A DNA stretch of 33,383 nt from Gammaproteobacteria bacterium (GTDB lineage Bacteria; Pseudomonadota; Gammaproteobacteria; Steroidobacterales; Woeseiaceae). A program made the position numbers and the translations under genes. Under the pieces are notes generated by a model that was not told the DNA's origin, ran no database searches, and saw only the letters and a program-made list of their open reading frames with translations. Every line of letters starts with the position of its first letter. Positions within the stretch are counted from its first letter, which is position 1. Positions 23,429 through 31,848 of this stretch are shown here, piece after piece. The stretch is from positions 1 to 33,383 of the forward strand of contig JAOUHU010000032.1 in NCBI GenBank assembly GCA_029884455.1, in the 5' to 3' direction.

Positions 23429-25534
23429 TCATGGCAACGCGAATGCAACGTAGGTCGCCCCGGCATCGGCCGCGGCATTGCGACCAGGATTGGCGGCAAT
23501 AACAACGTACTGCTTGCCGTTCACGGCGTAGACGGCCGGTGTCGCCCGATCGTAGCCGGGCAAAACCACGTCCCACAGGAGTTCGCCGTTGGCGCTGTCG
23601 TAAGCACGAAACTTCAGGTCGTTCTCGGTGCCGCCGGCGAACAATACACCGCTGGCGGTGAGCACGGAGCCACCGTGATTCTCGGCGCCGGTGTCGGTCA
23701 GTCCCTGTTCGGCCAGCGCCTCGTAATCGCCGAAAGGTACAGTCCAGAGGTACTCGCCGGTATTCATGTCGATGGCATTCAATGTCGCCCATGGCATCTC
23801 CCATGCCGGGAAGCCTTCCGGATCGAACCAGGTGCGATAACCGGTGAAGATGTATTTTGTGCTGGCACCACGATCGCGCATATTACGGCCAGGTGCGACC
23901 GAATCTGCACCACTGGTCAGGAAGGAAACGATGTTGGTCGCGGTTGCGGCGTTCAGCAGCGGGAAGCCGGGCATGCGGCCGCGGCCCTGCTGGATTACGG
24001 CCACAATTTCCTCCGCCGAAAGGCGCTTGCCCACATCGACCAGTGACGGGAATGCCGGGGGGATGCCCTGCAGTTCTGCGCCGTGGCATCCCATGCACTG
24101 TTCGCGATAGGTGCGCTCACCTTCACCGCTTTGGCGGTACGCTGCGGCATCAACCAGCGTGCCGAGTGATACCCAGTTGTTGACGTTCATATAAATGATG
24201 CCTTTGTCAGCATCGGCCGTGATGCCGCCATACTCGACGCCGCCGCGCCAACCTGGTGCGACCAGCGTTGTCGTGTCGACGCTCAGTGGCGTGAACGGCG
24301 CCTGCGTGCCAAGAAAGGTATCGTAGTCGGCTTGCGCCCAGGCGCGCATCTCGGGTGTGCGATTCGTAACTTCATCGCGTGTCAGGGTCAGTTTGGTGAC
24401 CGGCGCCGGCAGGGTCGGTATGGGCTGGGTGCGTGACGCGACTTCGCCAGGAACCGTACTCGCCGGCACTTCCGTTTCGACGATTGGAAACAGCGGCTCG
24501 CCGCTGACGCGATCAAACAGGTAGGTCAGGCCGGCCTTGTTGGAGGCCGCCACCGCGGCCACGCGCTTGCCGTCGCGCTGCACCGTAAGCAGCACCGGTG
24601 GGGCGGCAAAATCCGCGTCCCAGAGGTCGTGACGAACGGCCTGGAAGTGCCAGAGCTTCTTGCCAGTATTCGCGTCCAGCGCGATGACGCAGTCGCTGTA
24701 AAGGTTGTCGCCGAGGCGATTGGCGCCGTAGAAGTCGTCGGCTGGCGAGCCGGTTGCGATGAAGACGATGCCGCGCTCGGTATCCACCACGGCGCCGCTC
24801 CAGGCATTGGCTCCGCCCTGTGTTTCACGCGCACCTTCGGGCCAGGTTTCGGCGCCCGGTTCGCCTGCCATCGGCACGGTATGAAATGTCCAGCGCAGCT
24901 CACCCGTGTGCACATCGTAGGCGCGCTGATCACCGGGAGGCGCGGGAGTAATCTCCGGCACACGTCCGCCGGTAATCAGCAGGTCTTTGTAGATAACCGC
25001 CGGGGACGTGGCATGAAAGGAATTATCCTCGGCGGCCCCGCGCAAATTTTCACGCAAGTCGATACGGCCGTTGTCGCCGAAACCTGCAATAGCCGTTCCG
25101 CTCGCAGGGTCGATGGCGTAAATGTAGCTTGCGACCGCGCTAAAGAGCCGGCTCTCCTTGCCGTCACTCCACCAGGTGAGGCCGCGCACGGCTGCTGCCA
25201 CGCCCACGCCCGAGTCGAAAATCCATTTTTGTTTGCCGGTCGCCGCATCGAGCGCGATCACTTTTTGCAGTGGCGACACCACGTACATGGTGCCGTCGAT
25301 TACCAGCGGCGTAGTCTGCACACGACCGGCATCCGGTGTTTCGTAACGCCACGCTTCCCTGAGCTCGCTGATATTTTCGCGCGTTATCTGCGATAACCTC
25401 GAGTAATGGGTGCCACCCGGGTCACCGAAATACGATGCCCAGTCGTCGCCCGCACCGGCCGTCGCGGCCGGATCCGGATCGCTGCAGGCTGCCGCTATCA
25501 ACAGCGGTGTGAGAAAAAGAATACGCTTGCGCAC
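23429..25534 (-). CDS. PQQ-dependent dehydrogenase with inserted cytochrome c domain
   Basis: 701 residues from the GTG at 25534, preceded by GGAGG 10 bp upstream. An alternative ATG at 25564 overlaps the previous stop (ATGA) and adds 10 residues. The signal peptide ends in IAAAC, possibly lipidated. The quinoprotein propeller shows GGTHYSRLSQIT, repeated ALDAATGKxxW blade motifs, and RHDLWDADFAAPPVL as in membrane-type glucose/quinate dehydrogenases. A c-type domain is inserted between blades: CMGCH (C480, C483, H484) with GRMPGFP as the likely Met ligand (M521). No vicinal cysteine pair is present, unlike methanol dehydrogenases. It would oxidise an alcohol, sugar or hydroxy acid in the periplasm and pass electrons to the respiratory chain. 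Substrate unknown. Confidence 0.92.
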   Translation of the reverse strand: MRKRILFLTPLLIAAACSDPDPAATAGAGDDWASYFGDPGGTHYSRLSQITRENISELREAWRYETPDAGRVQTTPLVIDGTMYVVSPLQKVIALDAATGKQKWIFDSGVGVAAAVRGLTWWSDGKESRLFSAVASYIYAIDPASGTAIAGFGDNGRIDLRENLRGAAEDNSFHATSPAVIYKDLLITGGRVPEITPAPPGDQRAYDVHTGELRWTFHTVPMAGEPGAETWPEGARETQGGANAWSGAVVDTERGIVFIATGSPADDFYGANRLGDNLYSDCVIALDANTGKKLWHFQAVRHDLWDADFAAPPVLLTVQRDGKRVAAVAASNKAGLTYLFDRVSGEPLFPIVETEVPASTVPGEVASRTQPIPTLPAPVTKLTLTRDEVTNRTPEMRAWAQADYDTFLGTQAPFTPLSVDTTTLVAPGWRGGVEYGGITADADKGIIYMNVNNWVSLGTLVDAAAYRQSGEGERTYREQCMGCHGAELQGIPPAFPSLVDVGKRLSAEEIVAVIQQGRGRMPGFPLLNAATATNIVSFLTSGADSVAPGRNMRDRGASTKYIFTGYRTWFDPEGFPAWEMPWATLNAIDMNTGEYLWTVPFGDYEALAEQGLTDTGAENHGGSVLTASGVLFAGGTENDLKFRAYDSANGELLWDVVLPGYDRATPAVYAVNGKQYVVIAANPGRNAAADAGATYVAFALP

Positions 25535-25560
25535 GGTCGAGGTTCCTCCAGAGAAAATGC

Positions 25561-26757
25561 TCAACGCGGTGTCGACCGCAACGATACGGGTCCACCCGCT
25601 GTCGGAATGCGCTGCCCGGTGTCCTGCAGGGCACCATTGTTGACCGCGTACACCGCTATCTGCTTCTCGACGTTAAACTGCACCAGGATAGTCTTGCTGT
25701 CGGCACTGAACACGATGCCCTGACCAGCCACACCGCCGGCGAGGTCGGCTGTTTTTACTGCCTCGCCATTGCGGATCTCGAACAGCACTACGCGGCCAAG
25801 TGGATTGTGTCCCGGATTGTCCGGCGGCAGGTTGGAACCATTCATCACCTGCGCCGCGATCCAGCGGCCATCCGGAGATATGGCGACACCCTCGGGCAGC
25901 GCCGGCACCGTGATGTGCTGCACCGCGCGGAACGGCCGGCTCGAGACATCAATCAGCGTGACAGTATTGGCATCCGCATACAGCCGCCCGGGATTGATCA
26001 GCCCGGCGAGGCCGACGTTGCCGACGACGGCCCATTTACCGTCACTGGAAACGTCAATAGCGTACGGGCCGACGCCGCTGCTGACCCGGTCGCGCGCCGT
26101 CGTTACCTTGCCTGCAGCCACGTCGAGCACCAGCAGGCCCTGCGCATCGCGCAAGGCAACCAGCGCTGCCGTACCGTCGTGTGTAAAACTTACGCCGCTC
26201 AAGCGCCCGTCGCCGACCTTGAGCTGGTCCTGCAGCGTCACCTTGTTGCCGTCGATGGCGAGCACGGCGACCGTACCGTCAAGCGTCGTCGCCAGCAGCA
26301 AGTTGCCGTCGCGATTAATAGCGAGGCCCTGTGGATGCGCGCCGATGTCGATTTTTTCGATCACTCGCGGCGGGTTCGCCGCGAGATCAACAATCTGCAG
26401 GTACGTCTCCAGAACCGCCACCTGCTTGTCGTAGTCATAGCGATTGGGTGAAGACACAATCGCAAGGCGACCGTCAGGCGTGATAGCAACACCCTGCGGC
26501 GGACCCGCGATGGAGTGCTGAACTTCGACGCTTGCCAGCACCCGGGGTGGCACTGCAGCCGCATCGATCAGCGTCAGTGTGTCGGGGCCGACGCCTTCCG
26601 GAAATGTGTCCGTGCCTGCGACACGAACGTACTTGGCGTCGTTGCCGGAAACTACCAGGTCTGCCGCAATCGCCGGGCTTGCAGTAAGGACTACGGCAAG
26701 CATGCCGAGAGTGAAGGCTGGCGCCGGCGACATGCCTCGGCCCGGTATCTGTTTCAT
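25561..26757 (-). CDS. Exported YVTN/lactonase-type beta-propeller protein
   Basis: 398 residues from the ATG at 26757, which has AGGAAA 9 bp upstream. A GTG at 26778 overlapping the ghrB stop (GTGA) is an alternative start. Sec signal peptide cleaved near AIA. The mature protein is a run of propeller blades with recurring PxGVAIxPDGR, HPQGLAINRDG, SGVSFTHDG, PYAIDVSSDG and PEGVAISPDG motifs, about 40-50 residues apart, fitting a seven-bladed YncE/lactonase-like fold. Some relatives are lactonases, others bind DNA or have no known activity; no catalytic residues can be named here. Between ghrB and the quinoprotein dehydrogenase, a lactone-hydrolysing or assembly role is a contextual guess. 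Confidence 0.85.
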   Translation of the reverse strand: MKQIPGRGMSPAPAFTLGMLAVVLTASPAIAADLVVSGNDAKYVRVAGTDTFPEGVGPDTLTLIDAAAVPPRVLASVEVQHSIAGPPQGVAITPDGRLAIVSSPNRYDYDKQVAVLETYLQIVDLAANPPRVIEKIDIGAHPQGLAINRDGNLLLATTLDGTVAVLAIDGNKVTLQDQLKVGDGRLSGVSFTHDGTAALVALRDAQGLLVLDVAAGKVTTARDRVSSGVGPYAIDVSSDGKWAVVGNVGLAGLINPGRLYADANTVTLIDVSSRPFRAVQHITVPALPEGVAISPDGRWIAAQVMNGSNLPPDNPGHNPLGRVVLFEIRNGEAVKTADLAGGVAGQGIVFSADSKTILVQFNVEKQIAVYAVNNGALQDTGQRIPTAGGPVSLRSTPR

Positions 26758-26774
26758 GAGTCGCAATTTCCTGT

Positions 26775-27767
26775 TCACTGGCTGGCAGCCGCGTGCCTGG
26801 CAAAGACAGCCGGGTTGATGATGTTTTGTGGTCGGCCCGCAAACGCGGCAATGATGTTGTCAACCGCCAGTCGGGCCATGGCATGCCGCGTTTCCTGGGT
26901 CGCCGATCCGACATGCGGCAAGGCGACCACGTTGGGCATCGTAAGCAGTGGTGAGTCCGTGGGCAGGGGTTCCTTCTCATACACGTCCAGCCCGGCGGCG
27001 AGGATGGTGCCGTTCTGCAGCGCCGCGATCAATGCGGCCTCATCGACCGTGGCACCGCGGCCGCCGTTAACGAATATCGCGCCCGGTTTCATGAGTGCAA
27101 ACTCGCGGGCACCGATGATCTTCTCAGTGTCGCGGGTGAGTGGCAGCGTGTTGCAGACAAAATCGGACTGCGCCAACACATCTTCCAGCGACGCCCTGCT
27201 GGCACCCAGCTCGGCCTCGGCGACTGGCACCCGGCTGCGATTGAAATAGTGGATGGGCATATCGAAACCGAGCCGGCCACGGCGCGCGACGGCCTGGCCA
27301 ATGCGCCCCATGCCGATAATGCCGAGGTTCTTGCCATGCACATTGACACCAAACTGGGCGGGTCCGATGCTGCCCTTCTGCCAGCGGCCAGCCCTGACCA
27401 GTTCAGCGAGCTCGACCACGCGTCGTGCCGCGGCCAGCAACAACGCAAAGATGGCGTCGGCGGTTGTTTCCGTGAGCACATCCGGCGTGTTCGACAGGGC
27501 GATGCCGCGTTCTGTAAGGTACTCCACATCGTAACTGTCATAGCCCACCGAGATGGTTGCGATTGCTTCAATCTTGCGCGCCGGCTCAAGCAGCGCTCTG
27601 CCGATCGTCAGGTCGACACCAAGCAGGCCATGCGCATCGCGTACTGCCGCAACAAACGCCGCGTGGTTACCGGCATCGATTTGCTCGAAGTAAGCCACGT
27701 CAAAGTATTCACGGAGCTGTTGCAGCAACGGATCGGCAAGGCGGCTGAATACAACGAGTTTTTTCAT
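26775..27767 (-). CDS. ghrB: GhrB-like glyoxylate/hydroxypyruvate/2-ketogluconate reductase
   Basis: 330-residue cytosolic D-2-hydroxyacid dehydrogenase, very like E. coli GhrB throughout (TISVGYDSYDVEYL, TPDVLTETTAD, GPAQFGVNVHGK). NAD(P) motif GIIGMGRIGQA (149-159). NRSR after the second strand favours NADPH. Catalytic R237 (GGRGA), E266 (YEKEPL) and H285 (LPHVGSAT). The family reduces glyoxylate, hydroxypyruvate and 2-ketogluconate, matching KguD-like roles beside periplasmic quinoprotein oxidation. First gene of a five-gene minus-strand run; its stop overlaps a possible GTG start of the propeller gene. Divergent from the BASS transporter gene across an operator-like region. Substrate inferred from family and context. 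Confidence 0.93.
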   Translation of the reverse strand: MKKLVVFSRLADPLLQQLREYFDVAYFEQIDAGNHAAFVAAVRDAHGLLGVDLTIGRALLEPARKIEAIATISVGYDSYDVEYLTERGIALSNTPDVLTETTADAIFALLLAAARRVVELAELVRAGRWQKGSIGPAQFGVNVHGKNLGIIGMGRIGQAVARRGRLGFDMPIHYFNRSRVPVAEAELGASRASLEDVLAQSDFVCNTLPLTRDTEKIIGAREFALMKPGAIFVNGGRGATVDEAALIAALQNGTILAAGLDVYEKEPLPTDSPLLTMPNVVALPHVGSATQETRHAMARLAVDNIIAAFAGRPQNIINPAVFARHAAASQ

Positions 27768-27847
27768 TCGAGACGATTGAGTTTCGGTTTAGTGTGCTGG
27801 CCGCTGGCGAAACGGGTCGCTGCGTTCGTCTTGTTCCAGGAATTGCA

Positions 27848-27892
27848 CGATGTTAACAGGATCCTTGGTGTATACAATATGCGATGTTAACA
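27848..27892. promoter_or_regulatory. Triple TGTWWACA palindromes between ghrB and the BASS transporter gene
   Basis: Three 8-bp palindromes: TGTTAACA (27851-27858), TGTATACA (27869-27876) and TGTTAACA (27885-27892), with centres 18 and 16 bp apart. The outer two share an 11-bp direct repeat CGATGTTAACA (27848 and 27882). The last extends to a perfect 12-bp palindrome, GATGTTAACATC. TGT...ACA dyads are common operators for GntR-type and similar dimeric repressors. Placed 75-150 bp from both divergent starts. The cognate regulator is not in the window. Confidence 0.5.
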
Positions 27893-28000
27893 TCCTCGCG
27901 GGCAGCAGCTTTCAGCGCATGCCGCGCCAGCCGGGATCCAGATCCGGCCTGTGGCATCATGGAACACGAAACAACAACAACAAACTACCGGACTCGATGC

Positions 28001-29083
28001 ATGAACAAATTACTCCGAGCACTCTTGTATATAAGCCTCGCCTGTTTCATTGGCGTGATTATTACCCTGCTTGTAAACAGCAGCTCGCCCTTGCTGGGTC
28101 CGCTGATCGCCGGGATGTTTGTGACCCTGGCACTGGGTGTACGCGGCACCAACACCGTATTCAAGTCATTCTCCTTCACGCTCTGGATTTTCTCCTCGGT
28201 TTCGCTGGCGATGTTCTATCCACACTGGTTTCTCGAAGTGGGAGGCTTCAAGCTCAGTGCGCTTATCGTGCCGCTCATTCAGATCATCATGTTTGGCATG
28301 GGCACATCGCTGAGCGTGCAGGACTTCATGGGTGTGCTGAAGATGCCCAAGGGCGTCGCGGTCGGCATCGGTCTGCAATACACGGTTATGCCGATCGTCG
28401 GCATCAGCCTGGCACTTGCTTTCGGATTCCCGCCGGAAATTGCTGCAGGTGTAGTGCTGATCGGATCGTCCCCTGGCGGCGTCGCGTCAAACGTCATGGC
28501 CTATATCGCCAATTCGAACCTCGCGCTGTCCGTCACCCTGACCGCCATTTCCACGTTGCTGTCACCGTTTGTGACGCCGGCGCTGATGCAGCTGCTGGCG
28601 GGACAATTCGTGCCGATCGAATTCATGGCGATGATGTGGAGCATCATCAAGATGATCATCATTCCTATCGTGCTGGGCGTGCTGTTCAATTACTTTCTGC
28701 ATGGCAAGATGAAATGGCTCGACGATGCGATGCCGGTTTTGTCGATGACCGGAATCGCCGTCATCATCACTATCATTACTGCTGCCGGCCGGGATTCGCT
28801 GCTGGCCGTTGGCCTGTTGCTGGTCCTCGCCGCCATGATCCACAACGCCGCCGGTTATGTGTTTGGTTACTGGGGTGCCCGGCTGGCACGCCTGGATGAA
28901 AAATCCTGCCGCGCCATAGCGATCGAGGTCGGCCTGCAAAATGCGGGCATGGCTTCCGGGCTCGCGGTCGCGATGGGCAAAATCGGCACGGTCGGGCTGG
29001 CGGCAGCCGTGTTTGGGCCGTGGATGAATATCACTGGTTCCACACTCGCCAACTACTGGCGGCGCAAACCGGTCAAGGAGTAG
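28001..29083 (+). CDS. Bile acid:sodium symporter (BASS/SBF) family transporter
   Basis: 360-residue integral membrane protein with about ten helices. The SBF-family signatures are clear: MFGMGTSLSVQDF, GSSPGGVASNVMAYIANSN (crossover region), STLLSPFVTP and IAIEVGLQNAGMASGLA (second crossover motif). Bacterial relatives import pantoate, pyruvate, 2-keto acids or other organic anions with sodium. The start at 28001 gives a normal N-terminus. An in-frame ATG at 27959 would add a polar extension; neither has a strong ribosome site. Divergent from the ghrB run and probably co-regulated through the palindromes between them, so an organic acid from that pathway is a reasonable but unproven substrate. 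Confidence 0.9.
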   Translation: MNKLLRALLYISLACFIGVIITLLVNSSSPLLGPLIAGMFVTLALGVRGTNTVFKSFSFTLWIFSSVSLAMFYPHWFLEVGGFKLSALIVPLIQIIMFGMGTSLSVQDFMGVLKMPKGVAVGIGLQYTVMPIVGISLALAFGFPPEIAAGVVLIGSSPGGVASNVMAYIANSNLALSVTLTAISTLLSPFVTPALMQLLAGQFVPIEFMAMMWSIIKMIIIPIVLGVLFNYFLHGKMKWLDDAMPVLSMTGIAVIITIITAAGRDSLLAVGLLLVLAAMIHNAAGYVFGYWGARLARLDEKSCRAIAIEVGLQNAGMASGLAVAMGKIGTVGLAAAVFGPWMNITGSTLANYWRRKPVKE

Positions 29084-29095
29084 ACGCCGGATTGA

Positions 29096-30463
29096 TCAAT
29101 CCGGGCCGGGGGGCAAAGCGCTCACGGGAATCGTCAGCGTAACCACCAGGCCGCCACCGGCTGCATTTCGCGCCTGCACGGCACCGCCGATCTGGGACAG
29201 TACGCGGGCCGTAATCGCCAGGCCGATACCTGCGCCGGCCCGGTTCGTGTCCAGGCGGTAAAACGGCGCGAAGATTTTTTCCAACTCTCCTTCAGGTACA
29301 CCAGCACCGCTGTCTGTAACGGTGATCGTGCAGGTGCTGTCTGCAAGGATCGTGTCGATAGTTACCCTGCCACCTGTCGGTGTCGCCTGCAGCGCATTGC
29401 GCACTACGTTCTCGATGGCGCTGACCAACAGCAATTCATCGACCTGTGCACAAGCGTCGATGGCGGGCGCGCTGCACTGCAGCGCAATATTTTTCTCACT
29501 GGCCTCGACCTCGGCGTTCGCAGCAACGCGGGCGATGACCGTAGCAATGTCGGCGCGACCGCCTGCTGGCTCCGCCTGTGTGGCGCGGGCGAGCGAAAGC
29601 ACCTGCGCGGTCAGGTTGTCGAGTACGGCGACCTCGCTGCGAATCCGTTCCAGCTGCACGGCAACCTTGTCGGGCTGCCGCTCCAGCAATTCTGCAGCAA
29701 TCTGCAGTCGCGCCAGCGGCGCGCGCATTTCGTGCGAAATATTTCGGAACAGCTCGCGCCTGGAGTGTGCCTGCGCTTCGAGTTCGCTCGCCATGCGATC
29801 GAACTGTCGGCCGATCTGGCCAATTTCGTCATTGCTGTAGCCGGCCTCGCCAACGCGCGCGCTCAGGTCGCCCTGGGCGAAACGGTCAACGGCGTGCGAG
29901 ATGTGCCGCGCCGGGCGCGACAGCGAACGACTGAGCAGCCAGAAACTGATCAGACTGGTCACCGCTGCCAGCAACAGCAGGATCCAGCGCATGCCGCCAT
30001 AGGAAAGAATGCCAAACCTGGGAAACGGTGCCGGACCCGGTATCGATACCCAGCGAGTACCATCAGCTGCAACCAGTATTGCCGAGAAATCGCCGCCCCG
30101 GCCACGGCGACGATCACCGGGTTCGTCGCCGCGGTGCCGCTCGGCGAATTCCCACATACGACTCAGTCGGCGTTGCAGATAATCCGGCACCGCGCGCTCG
30201 AGAATTTCGTGGCCCTGTTCATCGACGACGTAAATGGTCTGTCCCGGCGCAAAGTTGGCGCTGTTGGCAATCCACGCGCGCAGTCCCTCGATGCCACGAT
30301 CCTCAAGAACTTCGCGCAGCAATTCATCCGCTTCGCGCGGATCGACAGCCTGTCGCGATGCGGCATCATCGGCGAGTCGAAAACTGGCAAAGATGCTGAC
30401 CGTCAGGATCAGTACGGTGGTCAACCAGAAAGTGCCGAAAAGTTTCAGAAACAGACGCGGCAT
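29096..30463 (-). CDS. Sensor histidine kinase, CpxA-like
   Basis: 455-residue membrane sensor. Helix 1 (about 8-28), a periplasmic domain (about 29-157) with a very Arg/Asp/Glu-rich patch (about 108-125), helix 2 (about 158-178), HAMP (about 179-232), DHp with phospho-acceptor H244 (FRNISHEMRAPL), then the ATPase domain with N-box NVVRNALQA, G1 DSGAGVP, F-box FAPFYRL and G2 GAGIGLAI. Layout and H-box are close to E. coli CpxA, but the periplasmic domain differs. The gene begins 4 bp after the response regulator stop. The charged periplasmic patch could sense cations or envelope state. The true ligand is unknown and no CpxP gene is adjacent. Confidence 0.92.
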   Translation of the reverse strand: MPRLFLKLFGTFWLTTVLILTVSIFASFRLADDAASRQAVDPREADELLREVLEDRGIEGLRAWIANSANFAPGQTIYVVDEQGHEILERAVPDYLQRRLSRMWEFAERHRGDEPGDRRRGRGGDFSAILVAADGTRWVSIPGPAPFPRFGILSYGGMRWILLLLAAVTSLISFWLLSRSLSRPARHISHAVDRFAQGDLSARVGEAGYSNDEIGQIGRQFDRMASELEAQAHSRRELFRNISHEMRAPLARLQIAAELLERQPDKVAVQLERIRSEVAVLDNLTAQVLSLARATQAEPAGGRADIATVIARVAANAEVEASEKNIALQCSAPAIDACAQVDELLLVSAIENVVRNALQATPTGGRVTIDTILADSTCTITVTDSGAGVPEGELEKIFAPFYRLDTNRAGAGIGLAITARVLSQIGGAVQARNAAGGGLVVTLTIPVSALPPGPD

Positions 30464-30467
30464 TACT

Positions 30468-31172
30468 TCAGTCCACAGTGAGACGATAACCGCTGCCGCG
30501 TACCGTCCTGATGTTGCAACGCGAGTCCCCGGTCAGCGTTATTTTTCGTCGCAGGTTGCTGACGTGAGTGTCCAGGGTACGGTCATACGGCAGCAGCTCG
30601 CGACCGATCGCATATTGGCTCAGATATTGACGCGTGACTACGGAGCCCGCCTTTTTCATCAGCGCGGACAGTACGCGCAGCTCTGTATTGGTGAGCTGCA
30701 GTTCTGCAGAGCCTACTGATGCACTCTGCCTGTTCATCTGTACCCGCAACGGGCCGACCTCAAGTAGTTCCGGCTCCTGTGCTTGGCCGCTGTCCTCGGA
30801 TACTCTCTTGAGTATTGCGCGGATGCGCAGCAGCAGTTCGCGCGCGACGAACGGCTTGGCAAGGTAATCGTCTGCCCCCGCTTCCAGGCCGCGAATACGA
30901 TCCGCATTTTCGCCAAGGGCAGTAAGCATGATGACGGGGACAGTCGACGTTTCCCGGAGTGTGCGCAAAGTTTCTATGCCATCGGCGCCCGGCATCATGA
31001 CATCGAGCACAACCAGGTCGGGCCGCTGTTCGTTCAGCAGCAACAGCCCCCGTGCACCGTTCGGCGCGGCGACGCAGGAATAGCCTTCGGCTTCCAGCAG
31101 CTCAGTCAACATGGCCGTCAGTCTGCGGTCATCGTCGACAAGCAGGATGCATTTGCGTGTGCTTTGCTCCAT
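30468..31172 (-). CDS. OmpR-family response regulator, CpxR-like
   Basis: 234-residue transcription factor. Receiver domain with D13, D14, phospho-acceptor D57 (VVLDVMMPG), T84 and K106. Winged-helix output domain with TNTELRVLSAL, LLPYDRTLDTHVSNLRRKI and RTVRGSGYRL, as in CpxR/OmpR proteins. First gene of a two-gene operon with the histidine kinase. Its start faces the EF-hand gene across 195 bp containing CTCTCAA repeats, so autoregulation and control of the EF-hand gene are plausible. The classical CpxR box (GTAAA repeats) was not seen there. Confidence 0.93.
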   Translation of the reverse strand: MEQSTRKCILLVDDDRRLTAMLTELLEAEGYSCVAAPNGARGLLLLNEQRPDLVVLDVMMPGADGIETLRTLRETSTVPVIMLTALGENADRIRGLEAGADDYLAKPFVARELLLRIRAILKRVSEDSGQAQEPELLEVGPLRVQMNRQSASVGSAELQLTNTELRVLSALMKKAGSVVTRQYLSQYAIGRELLPYDRTLDTHVSNLRRKITLTGDSRCNIRTVRGSGYRLTVD

Positions 31173-31245
31173 CGCCGTATTCTACCGGCACATGAAGTTG
31201 GCGGCGTGACAGTTGCGCGTTATTCCACGGCAATAATCTGAAGAA

Positions 31246-31319
31246 CTCTCAAGACCTGGGGCAATAAAGGGATCTCTCAATACTTCTTGAGAGAGACCAG
31301 TCAACAGAACGCTTAATAA
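31246..31319 (+). promoter_or_regulatory. CTCTCAA repeats and palindrome with likely -10 element before the EF-hand gene
   Basis: CTCTCAA occurs at 31246-31252 and 31274-31280, the second forming a palindrome TCTCTCAA-N6-TTGAGAGA (31273-31294). A TAATAA at 31314-31319 is the best -10 candidate, with no -35 at standard spacing. The palindrome centre falls at about -42 from the implied start, the position where activators replace a -35 element. Confidence 0.45.
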
Positions 31320-31367
31320 TGCGTCATAGGAGTTGTCTCAATCACAACAATCGATCAGGAGTTAGCC

Positions 31368-31826
31368 ATGAAGATATCCATAATTGTTCCTGCAGTAATG
31401 TTCGCAGGCCTGGGCTCGGCCCTGGTGCTCGCGCAGGACATGCAGACAGCCGACACCGACGGTGACGGTTTTGTCTCAAAAGCCGAATTGCAGGCAGTGC
31501 ACAACGCACGGTTCGACGAACATTTCGCCCGTCTCGACAAGGACGCAGACGGCCTGTTATCCAAAGAGGAGCTCGATCACGGGCCCAGGGGCGAGCGTCA
31601 CGGCATGGCGCACGGCGATCGGCAGCGCGGCGAACAAGGTCGGCCGGGCCCGCAGGAAATGTTGACGCGCCTCGACACGGATGGCAGCGGCGGCTTGTCG
31701 CGGACCGAACTGGAAGGCCATCGCATCGCAGCGGACGAGGCCGCGTTTCTGGCGGCTGACCTGGACGGCAACAGCGAGCTGAATACAGAGGAGCTGGAAA
31801 AGCTCACGCAGGCACGCCGGAAATAA
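31368..31826 (+). CDS. Exported four-EF-hand calcium-binding protein
   Basis: 152 residues. Signal peptide cleaved around ALVLAQ (residue 23), so periplasmic or secreted. Four EF-hand loops: DTDGDGFVSKAE (29-40), DKDADGLLSKEE (57-68), DTDGSGGLSRTE (103-114) and DLDGNSELNTEE (131-142), each with D at position 1 and E at 12. A charged His/Arg/Gly-rich linker (71-95) separates two EF-hand pairs. AGGAG lies 6 bp before the ATG. Divergent from the CpxRA-like operon; its promoter has a palindrome suited to response-regulator control. Role could be calcium buffering or signalling to the sensor kinase; not established. Confidence 0.92.
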   Translation: MKISIIVPAVMFAGLGSALVLAQDMQTADTDGDGFVSKAELQAVHNARFDEHFARLDKDADGLLSKEELDHGPRGERHGMAHGDRQRGEQGRPGPQEMLTRLDTDGSGGLSRTELEGHRIAADEAAFLAADLDGNSELNTEELEKLTQARRK

Positions 31827-31848
31827 TTCCTGCCGTGTGACCGGCGAT

